Shown: in pieces, positions 18,353 through 26,609 of the stretch
Layout: each line of letters starts with the position of its first letter
Numbering within the stretch: position 1 is the first letter of the stretch
NCBI GenBank assembly: GCA_027623555.1
Contig: JAQBSZ010000011.1
Location: 1 to 64,000, forward strand
Direction of reading: 5' to 3'
From: Pseudomonadota bacterium
GTDB taxonomy: Bacteria; Pseudomonadota; Gammaproteobacteria; Pseudomonadales; Pseudohongiellaceae
DNA: 64,000 bases
Notes under the pieces: generated by a model
Seen by the model: the letters and a program-made list of their open reading frames with translations, nothing else
Database searches by the model: none
Told to the model about the DNA's origin: nothing
Translations under genes and position numbers: made by a program

Positions 18353-18838
18353 CTATAATGCCACGAATCTGTTCTGCGCTACATCCTTCCTCACCTTATC
18401 GGGATCGAAAACCTGCCCGTTCATGGCGATGTAGACGCCGGGGGGCAGGGTCTGCACGGCAGTGAGCGCCGCGCCAATATTGAACATGGCGTCGGAATTC
18501 TTGAACAGTGCCGGTGCAAGTGCACCAGTCAGCACGATAGTCTTGTTCCTGACGACGCCAAGATGTCTGGCCGTCTCTGCCATGGTGTCAGTACCGTGGG
18601 TGATGACAATCAGATTTTCCTCAGCCTCTGAAACCCGATCTGCTATGAGTTGCCGGTCCGCTTCGGTCATGTCGAGGCTGTCCTTCTGCATCAATGCAGT
18701 AACACAGAATGAAATGTTCAGACTCAGGCCAGACAGGATCTCGGAGATGTTGGGCGGCCCCACTTCGTAAGTGCTCTTGGCATCGAAGTAGATCTTGTCA
18801 ATAGTGCCACCAACAGTAAAGATTCTGATCGGCTGCAT
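18353..18838 (-). CDS. single-domain asparaginase-like protein
   Basis: 161 residues, equal to the N-terminal domain of L-asparaginase/glutaminase only. It has the two active-site threonine motifs, TVGGTIDK and THGTDTM, then VLTGALAP, but ends before the C-terminal domain and lacks a signal peptide. Single-domain relatives exist as a separate family. Whether they hydrolyse asparagine is not established, because full enzymes use residues from a neighbouring subunit. It sits between the beta-helix lipoprotein and the membrane-anchored split-barrel protein. Confidence 0.82.
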   Translation of the reverse strand: MQPIRIFTVGGTIDKIYFDAKSTYEVGPPNISEILSGLSLNISFCVTALMQKDSLDMTEADRQLIADRVSEAEENLIVITHGTDTMAETARHLGVVRNKTIVLTGALAPALFKNSDAMFNIGAALTAVQTLPPGVYIAMNGQVFDPDKVRKDVAQNRFVAL

Positions 18839-18856
18839 AGCCACAGTGTTCCGGAA

Positions 18857-19375
18857 CTAGCGGTTCACGACTTCGTACATCCACGTATCGCCATTAGTCA
18901 CGGCATCGGCCGATGCCAGTCCTCCACCGGCGCCGGGAAAGTATTTACGGCCTAGTTCAGTCAACACAGGGATAACTTCCGGTCCAGCCATTATCCGCTC
19001 GAGTCGCTGTTCGTAGAGGTTGCCATCGATGCGAAGGATGACATTGTCGTCATTCGCCAGGTAGTGAGGCCATTGCTTCCAGATTCCGCCATAGCCCGTA
19101 TTCATATAGCCACTGACCAGAAACAGGCGTCCTTGATGGACAGCCAGCCAGACTGTTCTGGAAGTTGCGGGATCCATGGTCTGGAATTCGATGGTGCCGC
19201 GTTCGGTAAGAAAGCTCCAGTCGTCGGGCGCAGCAGATAATTCGCCACTGGTAAAGGGTCCGCCCGAGAATATTTCGACGGGGCCATCGGAAAAACGCAT
19301 GCTGATCAGGAATAGTCCGATCAGCAGGACCAGGGTGCCCAGGGAGATACCTAACCATTTTAAGAATTTTTTCAT
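18857..19375 (-). CDS. membrane-anchored, pyridoxamine-oxidase-like (split-barrel) protein
   Basis: 172 residues: one N-terminal membrane helix (WLGISLGTLVLLIGLFLI) and a soluble domain with GGPFTSGELSAAPDDWSF, TVWLAVHQGRLFLVSG, HYLANDDNVILRIDGNLYEQRLERI. The pattern of a strand pair, a basic or aromatic segment and 'xxVxLRIDGxxYxxRxxRI' resembles proteins with a flavin-reductase/PNPOx-like split barrel; the assignment is by eye. The gene at 28403 is a recognisable paralogue, and the one at 20060 a more distant one. First gene of a likely three-gene minus-strand operon. Function unknown. Confidence 0.6.
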   Translation of the reverse strand: MKKFLKWLGISLGTLVLLIGLFLISMRFSDGPVEIFSGGPFTSGELSAAPDDWSFLTERGTIEFQTMDPATSRTVWLAVHQGRLFLVSGYMNTGYGGIWKQWPHYLANDDNVILRIDGNLYEQRLERIMAGPEVIPVLTELGRKYFPGAGGGLASADAVTNGDTWMYEVVNR

Positions 19376-19490
19376 GATGAACTGTCTCCACACATTGAAT
19401 GAAAGGTGCTCCAGGACATAACTACCCTGTACTTAACTTACCCAGTACGCCGCAGTTTATCCAGCTGAAATTGAGCCTTGTGAAAATCTA

Positions 19491-19952
19491 TCAATAACGC
19501 TGCTCATCCAGGTAAGCACGGATTTTTTGGAGTACGGCGACCTGTCTTTCCAGCTTGTTCGCCGGAAATACGTCGGCGAACTCTCTTAACAGAGGAGCAG
19601 CCGAACTGATCGCCCTGTCTCGTAGAGTGCTACCTTTGGCCGTGATAGTGACCCTTTTTTTTCTACCGCTATGGGCATCCGGCTCGATCCGGACCAGTCC
19701 CTTGGCTTCCAGCTTCTTCAGAGTGTTAGTCATGGCGCCCCCGGTCACCTGGAAGGCCGTGGCCAACCTGCCTGGAGTGGCTTCGGAATCCACCCGAACA
19801 AACCAGTTGAGCACACCGAACTGGGAGTTGCTCAGTCCCTCAGGCAGGCTTCTCTCGAACAGGGCCGTACTGAGCTGGGAAATGATGCCAATCTCGTTAA
19901 AAAACGTGAAGACAATTGAGTCATCAGTTGTACCGCGTTTCCTGTTGGCCAT
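19491..19952 (-). CDS. MarR-family transcriptional regulator
   Basis: 153 residues with the MarR winged helix: LSNSQFGVLNWF, TPGRLATAFQVTGGAMTNTLKKLEAKGLV, then the wing SGRKKRVTITAKG. Members are dimers that usually repress their own gene and a divergent neighbour and are released by small phenolic or oxidant ligands. The divergent gene starts 107 bp away (20060), and a perfect 13-bp inverted repeat lies between them, the obvious operator candidate. It is likely to be autoregulated. Confidence 0.92.
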   Translation of the reverse strand: MANRKRGTTDDSIVFTFFNEIGIISQLSTALFERSLPEGLSNSQFGVLNWFVRVDSEATPGRLATAFQVTGGAMTNTLKKLEAKGLVRIEPDAHSGRKKRVTITAKGSTLRDRAISSAAPLLREFADVFPANKLERQVAVLQKIRAYLDEQRY

Positions 19953-19987
19953 GCGAATCCTCTAAGTTGGACCGGAAGAGCAGAAAT

Positions 19988-20029
19988 TTTAACATTAAAC
20001 CTTTTAATACTAAATAGTTTAATGTTAAA
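19988..20029. promoter_or_regulatory. operator-like palindrome between marR-type gene and 20060
   Basis: TTTAACATTAAAC at 19988-20000 is repeated in exact inverse (GTTTAATGTTAAA) at 20017-20029 with a 16-bp AT-rich spacer. Total span 42 bp. It lies 36 bp upstream of the MarR start and 30 bp upstream of the divergent gene, where it would overlap both promoters. Probably a MarR binding site or pair of sites. Confidence 0.75.
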
Positions 20030-20059
20030 GTGTTTGCCCTTTCAAAGGAGGAATGAGCT

Positions 20060-20467
20060 ATGAAGATTGTTTACTGGCTTACCGGCGCGTTATTCGGCCT
20101 GGTCATATTGCTGTTTGGTCTGCAGATCCTGGCATCCGAACGTGTCGAAGTCGTGGAATTGCATACGATAGATGAGGCAGGTGAGCCGGTGACTACCCGG
20201 CTCTGGGTTGTGGATGATGAGGGCTATGCCTATCTGCGCGTGGGTGCCGATGGTTCTGGCTGGTTCAGCCGAATACTGGCGAACGGAGAGTTTAGTGTGA
20301 CTCGTGACGGCAACACGCTCAGGTACACAAGCGTGCAACGCCCGCAGAAGAGTAACAGGATTAATGAGCTGATGCAGGCCAAGTACACGTGGGGTGACTC
20401 ACTAATCGGAGTACTCGCAGGAAGCCGTGAGAATTCTGTGCCTATTGAATTGCACGCAATAGACTAG
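20060..20467 (+). CDS. membrane-anchored split-barrel-like protein, probable MarR target
   Basis: 135 residues: one N-terminal membrane helix (WLTGALFGLVILLFGLQILA) and a compact beta-rich domain with VELHTIDEAGEPVTTRLWVVDDEGYAYLRVG, SGWFSRILANGEFSVTRDG. This strand order and the Trp-phenylalanine segment resemble DUF2255/deazaflavin-nitroreductase-like members of the split-barrel fold. No cofactor is assigned. An AAAGGAGG ribosome binding site precedes the ATG. It is divergent from the MarR gene and shares the palindromic operator region. Confidence 0.65.
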   Translation: MKIVYWLTGALFGLVILLFGLQILASERVEVVELHTIDEAGEPVTTRLWVVDDEGYAYLRVGADGSGWFSRILANGEFSVTRDGNTLRYTSVQRPQKSNRINELMQAKYTWGDSLIGVLAGSRENSVPIELHAID

Positions 20468-20727
20468 ATTCCAATCCGGCTCAGGCTGTTAATGAGTTCT
20501 CGAATAATTTTCTCAGCCGTCGGGTGAGAGGCAGCGAAACTTGCTTCCAGCGCGATGGCATCGTCCAGGATAGTATTCTCGTCAGTATCTACTTCAGGAT
20601 TTGTATAGTCTTGAATATCCGACTCCAACTGGCGAACTACGTTCAGGGTGTCATCGCCGATAGACTCGGTCTGTTCCAACTCACTAACGAGCTCGCCAAT
20701 TAACTGCTTGATTCGATCTTCGCTCAA
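20464..20727 (-). CDS. DUF4404-family small protein
   Basis: 87 residues: SEDRIKQLIGELVSELEQTESI, then an acidic helix and FAASHPTAEKIIRELINSLSRIGI, the pattern of DUF4404 (Glu-rich helical protein of unknown role). I start at a TTG at 20727 because AAGGAG lies 7 bases before it and because that places the gene 10 bp after the stop of the upstream gene. The longer frame to 20835 would overlap that gene and adds unrelated residues. Its stop overlaps the end of the convergent gene by 4 bp. Confidence 0.75.
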   Translation of the reverse strand: MSEDRIKQLIGELVSELEQTESIGDDTLNVVRQLESDIQDYTNPEVDTDENTILDDAIALEASFAASHPTAEKIIRELINSLSRIGI

Positions 20728-20737
20728 TCTACACTCC

Positions 20738-21223
20738 TTAACTGCTGGGTTGTCGCTTAAAATTAAATACTTCTGTGTGAACCGTTCCATCTGATTCTCG
20801 CAGACGCAGCGACACCCGTAATTGATCCGACTCAATCAATTCATAAGTTAATCCACCGAATACTGCTTTGTTGGGTTCTGCCGATTGTAGCTTGAAAGTT
20901 ACGTAGCCGTCCTTTTCTTCCCACCCGGTAAAATCCGGATTGAAATGTTTCAGGCGTAACAAATATTCTCCTTCGACCGAGGTGATCTCCATGAACTCGG
21001 TAAAGTTGAGTTCGGCATCATTTGATTGTTTGAAGATGCCAAACATACGCCCATCACTTCCAGGCATCCAGATTTCTTCAGACACGCCGCCAAATCCTTC
21101 GCCAATCCAGTACCCACTCAGAAAGGAGAAGTCTTCTATACTGATCGTACCGTCATCGGCCAGGCTTACCGCTGGGATACAGGCAAACACGGCGATTAAC
21201 GCAATTCGAATTCGATGAATCAT
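20738..21223 (-). CDS. exported DUF6265-like (lipocalin-like) protein
   Basis: 161 residues with a Sec signal (RIRIALIAVFACIPAVSLAD) and the block FSFLSGYWIGEGFGGVSEEIWMPGSDGRMFGIFK, the opening of DUF6265-type beta-barrel proteins. GLTYELIESDQLRVSLRL is near the end. Function unknown; probably periplasmic. An AGGAGG ribosome binding site precedes the ATG at 21223. It is followed closely by the DUF4404 gene, so the two are probably cotranscribed. Confidence 0.75.
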   Translation of the reverse strand: MIHRIRIALIAVFACIPAVSLADDGTISIEDFSFLSGYWIGEGFGGVSEEIWMPGSDGRMFGIFKQSNDAELNFTEFMEITSVEGEYLLRLKHFNPDFTGWEEKDGYVTFKLQSAEPNKAVFGGLTYELIESDQLRVSLRLRESDGTVHTEVFNFKRQPSS

Positions 21224-21374
21224 GCCAGCCTCCTCAGGCTTCGTTGACCGGGTAACCACCGGGTCATTGTGACTCAACAGCTTCCCGGATTAAAGGCAAA
21301 AAGGCGCGCCAAAGATAGAAAGATGTTCTACTATTAGGAGCTTATAACAATAAAAACCGCGTCTGGAGGCTCTC

Positions 21375-22958
21375 ATGTCACGCCTTGCAAAGATTTCAGG
21401 CAGCCTGCTAATTTGTCTCTTTGCCACACACTCACTGGCACAGGTTCACCAGACCTGGAACCTGGTTTTCCCGACTTCGGAACGCGGAGAAGCCCAGGAA
21501 CATTTTCTGGATGGTGTCACCTCTATGCATCTGCATATGTTTGAAGATGCCGAAGCGCATTTTCGACAGGCGCAGGAACTCTCTCCCGATTTCGCCATGG
21601 CCTATTGGGGCGAAGCCCTGAACAACCACCGCACGATCTGGAGTATTCACCAGCTTGACCAGGCCCGGGCCGTATTGAAAAGGCTCGGCGCTACGCCTGC
21701 AGAGCGCTCCGCCAAGGCACCAACTACCAGGGAAAAGGCGTACCTGGCGGCCATTGAGATTCTGTATGGTGAAGGCACGCAGCAGCAGCGGGAAACGGCT
21801 TACTCCGCCGCGATGGGTGAATTAAGTGCGTCTTACCCGGACGATATCGAAGCGAGTGCCTGGTATGCCCTGTCATTAATGCGGGTAACGCCCGCAGGAA
21901 TAACCCGACAACAAACCCGCTCTCTCATGGCTGGACTGTCTATCAGCATTCTCGCTAAAAATCCCAGCCACCCGGGTGCGAACCGCTACTTGATTCAGAG
22001 CACCGATGATCCGGAGAACACGGATCTTGGATTGCTGGCGGTGAATAACCTCCTGGAGATTGATACCGATGCGGCCGAAGCGCTACACATCCCTTCTCAT
22101 TACTATCTGCAGCATGGCATGTGGGAAGCGGTGGCCAGGTCGAATATGGATGCCTTCGAATCCTCAATGCACTGGGTGGAACTCAACGGCTGGTCCTTGC
22201 AGGATCTGAATGCCCACAATTATGGACACTTGCTGCAGTTTGCAAACTACGGTTTTCTGCAAGCTGGTAACCTGGCAGAAGCAGCCCGGATTCGTGAGCG
22301 CGTTTCAGCGGATTATATTGCCAGCGGATTAGCCGAAGCGATTTCAGTTCCTTTAGCCGATGTCTATGCCCGCTGGATACTTGACCTGGAACTGTGGGAT
22401 CAGATCGATAGCCTGGTGGACATGGCCAGGGAGTATTCACTTGACGACCCGGGTCTGTGGCAGGCCATCGGTATTGCCGCCGTGCGCACTGGAGACCTGC
22501 AACTGGCAGGCGAGGCGGTTACAGTCCTGGATAGCCTGAGTGACAACCCGGCGGCGCAGGGCCCGAATTCGGCGCGTATGGTAGAAGGCCTGATTCATCT
22601 TGCCCAGGGCCACGCTGAAATCGCGTTGCGCATACTCAAAGAAGCGAATGAATTGAATTGGGAACAGCCGACCACCATTATCGGCGTACCACCACGGCCG
22701 CTTAAAACCACCATGGAAGTCTATGGCGAAGCACTGCTTGAAACGGGCAATGTGCAACTGGCACTGGATGAGTTTCAGGAAGGATTGACTCGCTACCGAG
22801 GCAGGACAAACTTACTTCTAGGTGCGGCTCGAGCTGCCGATCGCCTTGGCAGTATTGAGTTGGCACAATCTTATTACAGGCAGCTCGCCGAGATCTGGCA
22901 GCGAGCGGATTCCAGTCATCCATTTATCGAAGAAGTAAACGCGCAACTAGCGCACTAA
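21375..22958 (+). CDS. exported TPR-repeat protein
   Basis: 527 residues. After a signal peptide (LLICLFATHSLAQ) the N-terminus holds a clear repeat, FLDGVTSMHLHMFEDAEAHFRQAQELSPDFAMAYWGEA, and TPR-like helices follow through the protein (GLIHLAQGHAEIALRILKEA; YGEALLETGNVQLALDEFQEGL). Members of this family are predicted periplasmic scaffold proteins; no partner is identified here. The start has GGAGG upstream. It is followed by the 22991 gene after 32 bp on the same strand. Confidence 0.85.
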   Translation: MSRLAKISGSLLICLFATHSLAQVHQTWNLVFPTSERGEAQEHFLDGVTSMHLHMFEDAEAHFRQAQELSPDFAMAYWGEALNNHRTIWSIHQLDQARAVLKRLGATPAERSAKAPTTREKAYLAAIEILYGEGTQQQRETAYSAAMGELSASYPDDIEASAWYALSLMRVTPAGITRQQTRSLMAGLSISILAKNPSHPGANRYLIQSTDDPENTDLGLLAVNNLLEIDTDAAEALHIPSHYYLQHGMWEAVARSNMDAFESSMHWVELNGWSLQDLNAHNYGHLLQFANYGFLQAGNLAEAARIRERVSADYIASGLAEAISVPLADVYARWILDLELWDQIDSLVDMAREYSLDDPGLWQAIGIAAVRTGDLQLAGEAVTVLDSLSDNPAAQGPNSARMVEGLIHLAQGHAEIALRILKEANELNWEQPTTIIGVPPRPLKTTMEVYGEALLETGNVQLALDEFQEGLTRYRGRTNLLLGAARAADRLGSIELAQSYYRQLAEIWQRADSSHPFIEEVNAQLAH

Positions 22959-22990
22959 CGAGCATACTATGGATATCCTGGAGTTCTGAC

Positions 22991-23497
22991 ATGGACTGGA
23001 ATGCCATTGGTGCAGTAGGAGAGATCGTCGGAGCAGTTGCCGTAGTTGCAACCCTGTTCTATCTCTCGCGGCAGATCTCTCACAATAACGTGCAGCTCGA
23101 CGTTCAAAGCCGATTGCTCAGAACTGGTATCTTCGATGCAATTGATAAAGCCTTCAGAGATTTCCGGGCACCCATCATTGCCAGTGACGAAGTTGCACAA
23201 CTCTGGGATAAAGCGAAAGGTAATTTTTCAAACCTCACTGGTAGCGAGAAAACCCGAGCCGACAACATATTGTTCGAGTATTTCGTACTTTACCGGAACA
23301 TGTTTATTCGTATGCATGAAATCGAATGGGAGTTTGTCGATCAATTCGAACTGATTGATTGGTACAGGAAGTCGATGTCTTATGAACTTCGCTGTTCTGG
23401 TACCCGCGATTGGTGGAAACAGAATAGTTCCAGATTGGAGCTATTCGAAGATTATGCCGTGCTGATCAATACACTGATCGCTGAATTTGAAAATTAA
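22991..23497 (+). CDS. single-helix membrane protein of unknown function
   Basis: 168 residues. It begins MDWNAIGAVGEIVGAVAVVATLFYLSRQI, one N-terminal membrane helix with a short lumenal end, followed by a cytoplasmic helical domain (HNNVQLDVQSR, RTGIFDAIDKAF, EYFVLYRNMFIRMHEIEWE). This layout is common in a family of small proteins in Proteobacteria without known role. Possibly cotranscribed with the TPR protein. A perfect palindrome directly follows the stop. Confidence 0.65.
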   Translation: MDWNAIGAVGEIVGAVAVVATLFYLSRQISHNNVQLDVQSRLLRTGIFDAIDKAFRDFRAPIIASDEVAQLWDKAKGNFSNLTGSEKTRADNILFEYFVLYRNMFIRMHEIEWEFVDQFELIDWYRKSMSYELRCSGTRDWWKQNSSRLELFEDYAVLINTLIAEFEN

Positions 23498-23500
23498 CAA

Positions 23501-23534
23501 AAAAGGTGCCAGGCACCGGTGCCTGGCACCTTTT
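23501..23534. terminator. 34-bp perfect palindrome, likely bidirectional terminator
   Basis: AAAAGGTGCCAGGCACC is followed directly by its exact inverse complement, giving a 17-bp perfect stem with A-runs and T-runs at the ends. Each half is also nearly palindromic (GGTGCC-A-GGCACC), so alternative hairpins are possible. It lies only 16 bp before the start of the next gene and might act as a terminator or an intergenic repeat. Confidence 0.65.
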
Positions 23535-23550
23535 AGGTAGGAGAATAATC

Positions 23551-24357
23551 ATGAGAAAAATGCTACTCATTGGACTACTGTTTATTTTAAGCAGCGCTGT
23601 CAGGGCGGATTTGAAATTGTTCGTATTCGATTGTGGGCACCTGGCATTTGCTGACATCAGCAACTTCGGATTAAGCAATGCCGAAACTCCGGTGCGGGAA
23701 CTCTTCGTGCCCTGTTACCTGATTGAGCATGACAATGGCAGGCTATTGTGGGATGCAGGACTGCCATTGGATGTAGTGGGACCGCGCGATCCTGAGGCAA
23801 CCAGCTGGTACGAGAATTCGATTCTCGATCAGCTGTTGGCTATGGACCTTACCCCTCGCGATGTTCGCTTTGCTGCCTTTTCTCATTTTCATTACGACCA
23901 TGTTGGAGCAGCTAATGCATTCCGGGATTCCACGATTCTGATTCAGGAGACGGAATACGTGGCTGCCTTCGAGCACGCGGAGGATAATCCCGTGTTCAGG
24001 CCGCCTCTGTATGCGGCGCTGCAAGACGCGAATCGCATCTTACTGAATGGCGATCATGATGTTTTTGGCGACGGGACCGTACGTATCATCTCAGCGCCCG
24101 GGCATACACCGGGACACCAGGTCTTGATGTTGCAGTTGGAGAACTACGGCCCATTGATACTCTCTGGTGACCTGTATCATTTCGAAGCGAGCCGGAGATT
24201 ACGCCGTACGCCGGTTTTCAATACCGATGCCGGGCAGACCCTGGAATCCATGGACAAGGTAGAGGCGCTGATTCGCGAGACCGGCGCGACATTCTGGATT
24301 GAGCATAACCAGGAACTGGCGAACACACTCAACCTGGCGCCGGCCTTCTACGATTAG
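23551..24357 (+). CDS. exported metallo-beta-lactamase-fold lactonase-like protein
   Basis: 268 residues. A signal peptide (MRKMLLIGLLFILSSAVRAD) precedes the metal-binding motif SHFHYDHVG (H112, H114, D116, H117), with further ligands in APGHTPGH, SGDLYHF and WIEHNQE. The whole closely follows the AHL-lactonase (AiiA/AttM) branch of the fold, including PCYLIEHDNGRLLWDAGLP. Family members open homoserine lactones or other lactones; the export signal suggests periplasmic action. The start at 23551 is chosen for AGGAG and the signal. The upstream palindrome is in the leader. Confidence 0.85.
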   Translation: MRKMLLIGLLFILSSAVRADLKLFVFDCGHLAFADISNFGLSNAETPVRELFVPCYLIEHDNGRLLWDAGLPLDVVGPRDPEATSWYENSILDQLLAMDLTPRDVRFAAFSHFHYDHVGAANAFRDSTILIQETEYVAAFEHAEDNPVFRPPLYAALQDANRILLNGDHDVFGDGTVRIISAPGHTPGHQVLMLQLENYGPLILSGDLYHFEASRRLRRTPVFNTDAGQTLESMDKVEALIRETGATFWIEHNQELANTLNLAPAFYD

Positions 24358-24381
24358 CCAGGCACAGGCTACCCAGAACTT

Positions 24382-25506
24382 CTACCCCATCAGCCCGGAG
24401 ATTGCCCGCACTCGATGGCTCTCACTGTCGCTGACATAGACAATTCCCTCATGCACACAGACACCGTGCGGGCGATTGGTCTTGCAGCCCAGCGGGTCTC
24501 CGTCCGGTCCATCACCCCGTTCACCGGTTCCTAACACGGTATCGATAAGGCCGGTGGTGAGGGCCATGCGGCGGATCACATGATTTTCCGTATCTACGAT
24601 ATAGAGGCAATGATCCTGGCGCGAATAGGCGATACCTTTCGGGCCATTGAACGTGGCACTAGTGGCTGATCCGCCATCCCCGGAATAGCCCTGCTCACCA
24701 GTGCCGGCGATACGCTGCAGGCGATTGCCTTCGATGTCCAACTGAAACACCGCGTTGCCTTCTCGAAGTACCAGGTAGGCGTTCCCGTCGGGGTCGCAAT
24801 CAACCGAGCGAGGCCCGAGCAATGGCGTACCGTTCAAGGGACCGCTATCGGGAGTAGCAACCCGTTCACCGGTGCCGGACAGGGTGTCGATAAATCCGCT
24901 GTCCCGGTTCACCGAGCGCAGACGCTGGTTACCGATATCGCAGATTAACAGGTTGCCGCGAGAATCGAAGGCGATGCTATGGGGTTGCCGTAGTTGCGAG
25001 AGTACCGCTATTCCCCCGTCTCCGGAGAAGCCGGGTTCACCGTTGCCGGCCAGCGTTGTGACCAGGCCTGAAGTTTTGGCAATTCTATGCACACAGTGCC
25101 CATCCCGTTCGACGATATACAGGTTGCCCTGTTCGTCCCAGCGAATTTCATGGGGTGCAGAGAATGGCGTCTCCAGTGGTTGGCGTGATTCGGTTACGAA
25201 GCCTTTCTCGCCGTTGCCGGCTACAGTTGATAGCCGCCTGGATTCCAGATCAAGACGGCGAACACGCCCACTGTCTACCTCACAAAAATACAGGGCTCCA
25301 TCCGGACCGATAACCACACCATAGGGATTGTTGACGGGCGTTTCAGTTGCAGGAGCTCCGCCTGTACCCTCGAATTCATATCCGGCTACACCGGTTCCGG
25401 CAACCGTAGAAACTCGGGATTGTTGGGCCAGAGAGAGTGCTGGCAGGCTGGCCAGGCCAGCCGCGAGAGAGGCCTTCAGGAATTGTCGTCGGGATGTGTT
25501 AGCCAT
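24382..25506 (-). CDS. Tat-exported NHL-repeat beta-propeller protein
   Basis: 374 residues. The Tat motif is SRRQFLK at residues 5-11, followed by a hydrophobic stretch. Six or so NHL blades follow, each with VNNPYGVVIGPDGALYFCE-like or LRQPHSIAFDSRGNLLICD-like wording and a TVAGNG/LAGNGEPGFSGDGG loop. Family members form a six-bladed propeller that binds ligands or proteins; no enzyme activity is evident. No downstream partner in the same strand. Confidence 0.87.
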   Translation of the reverse strand: MANTSRRQFLKASLAAGLASLPALSLAQQSRVSTVAGTGVAGYEFEGTGGAPATETPVNNPYGVVIGPDGALYFCEVDSGRVRRLDLESRRLSTVAGNGEKGFVTESRQPLETPFSAPHEIRWDEQGNLYIVERDGHCVHRIAKTSGLVTTLAGNGEPGFSGDGGIAVLSQLRQPHSIAFDSRGNLLICDIGNQRLRSVNRDSGFIDTLSGTGERVATPDSGPLNGTPLLGPRSVDCDPDGNAYLVLREGNAVFQLDIEGNRLQRIAGTGEQGYSGDGGSATSATFNGPKGIAYSRQDHCLYIVDTENHVIRRMALTTGLIDTVLGTGERGDGPDGDPLGCKTNRPHGVCVHEGIVYVSDSESHRVRAISGLMG

Positions 25507-25681
25507 TGTTGCACCTCATTGTTGGTGGCGGCGATGCCTGCTATTCAGTTTATCGACTATACAATAATCCTGGTCTGACGTGCTGCCACAATGCACTAGC
25601 TATTATCTGTGGATTGGGGTAAAAACAACTCAATAACAACAACATGCACTGAGATAAGTACGAAAGTTCGAGGAGATAGTC

Positions 25682-26560
25682 ATGTGCGATAACGATACCC
25701 AAAAAGATGTAGAAGAATACCTGCGCCGCCACCCCGAGATGACCCGGCGTGATTTTACCAAGCTGGCCACCGGTGCCGGCCTGGCGATGATGTTCCCTCC
25801 CATGGCAAACGCCCAGTCAGTTACTGAAGTCGACGTCGAGATTCGGACGCCCGATGGGGTTGCCGATTGCTATTTTGTCTACCCCTCCACAGGCGCCCAT
25901 GCTGCCGTGCTGGTGTGGCCAGATATTCTTGCACTGCGTCCGGCATTTCGCCAGATGGGCAAGCGCTTAGCGCGCTCCGGCTATGCCGTGTTGACCGTCA
26001 ACCCCTTCTATCGCGACGCCCGTGCTCCGGTTGTAGGAAGAGGCGCCAGTTTCGGCCAGCCTGAAGTGCGAGCACTAGTGTTACCCATGGCGCAAAACTT
26101 GAACGCTGAAACCCACTTCACCGATGCACGCGCCTTCACTGCCTGGCTGGATGAACAACCCCAGGTAGATACCAACAGAGGCATTGGCACTACCGGCTAT
26201 TGCATGGGTGGACCGATGGTGATGCGTACGGTTGCGGCTGTGCCCGAGCGCTTTGCAGCGGGTGCGACTTTCCATGGCGGCGGCCTGGCAACGAGCGCGC
26301 CGGACAGCCCCCACTTGTTGATTCCGGAAACCCGCGCGCAGATGCTGCACGCCGTTGCACAGAACGATGACGACAGTAATCCCGATGCGAAAAACATTCT
26401 GCGGGATGCCTATGCGGCCGCGCGAATTTCGGCCGAGATTGAAGTCTATGCCGACGCGATGCACGGTTGGTGTGCAATCGACTCCCAGGTGTATCACCAG
26501 GCTCAGGCGGAACGCGCCTGGAGCCGGTTGCTGAACCTTTTTGGGACTGCACTGGCCTAG
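25682..26560 (+). CDS. Tat-exported dienelactone hydrolase family protein
   Basis: 292 residues. An N-terminal Tat signal (MTRRDFTKLATGAGLAMMF) is followed by an alpha/beta hydrolase domain with the cysteine nucleophile typical of dienelactone hydrolases (GYCMGG, C174), and the catalytic His is in DAMHGWC (H261). Members open dienelactones in aromatic ring degradation or hydrolyse related esters. With a Tat signal it would act in the periplasm; no aromatic pathway genes are adjacent. GAGGAGAT before the ATG is a good ribosome binding site. A strong terminator follows. Confidence 0.88.
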   Translation: MCDNDTQKDVEEYLRRHPEMTRRDFTKLATGAGLAMMFPPMANAQSVTEVDVEIRTPDGVADCYFVYPSTGAHAAVLVWPDILALRPAFRQMGKRLARSGYAVLTVNPFYRDARAPVVGRGASFGQPEVRALVLPMAQNLNAETHFTDARAFTAWLDEQPQVDTNRGIGTTGYCMGGPMVMRTVAAVPERFAAGATFHGGGLATSAPDSPHLLIPETRAQMLHAVAQNDDDSNPDAKNILRDAYAAARISAEIEVYADAMHGWCAIDSQVYHQAQAERAWSRLLNLFGTALA

Positions 26561-26570
26561 AGTTAGATTG

Positions 26571-26606
26571 AAAAAAGGCGGCGAGATAAACCTCGTCGCC
26601 TTTTTT
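26571..26606 (+). terminator. bidirectional Rho-independent terminator
   Basis: A 15-bp stem (AAAAAAGGCGGCGAG pairing with CTCGTCGCCTTTTTT, one G-T pair) with a 6-base loop lies 10 bp after the dienelactone hydrolase stop and just beyond the end of the convergent broken MBL gene. A- and T-runs at both sides suit both directions. Confidence 0.92.
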
Positions 26607-26609
26607 ATC

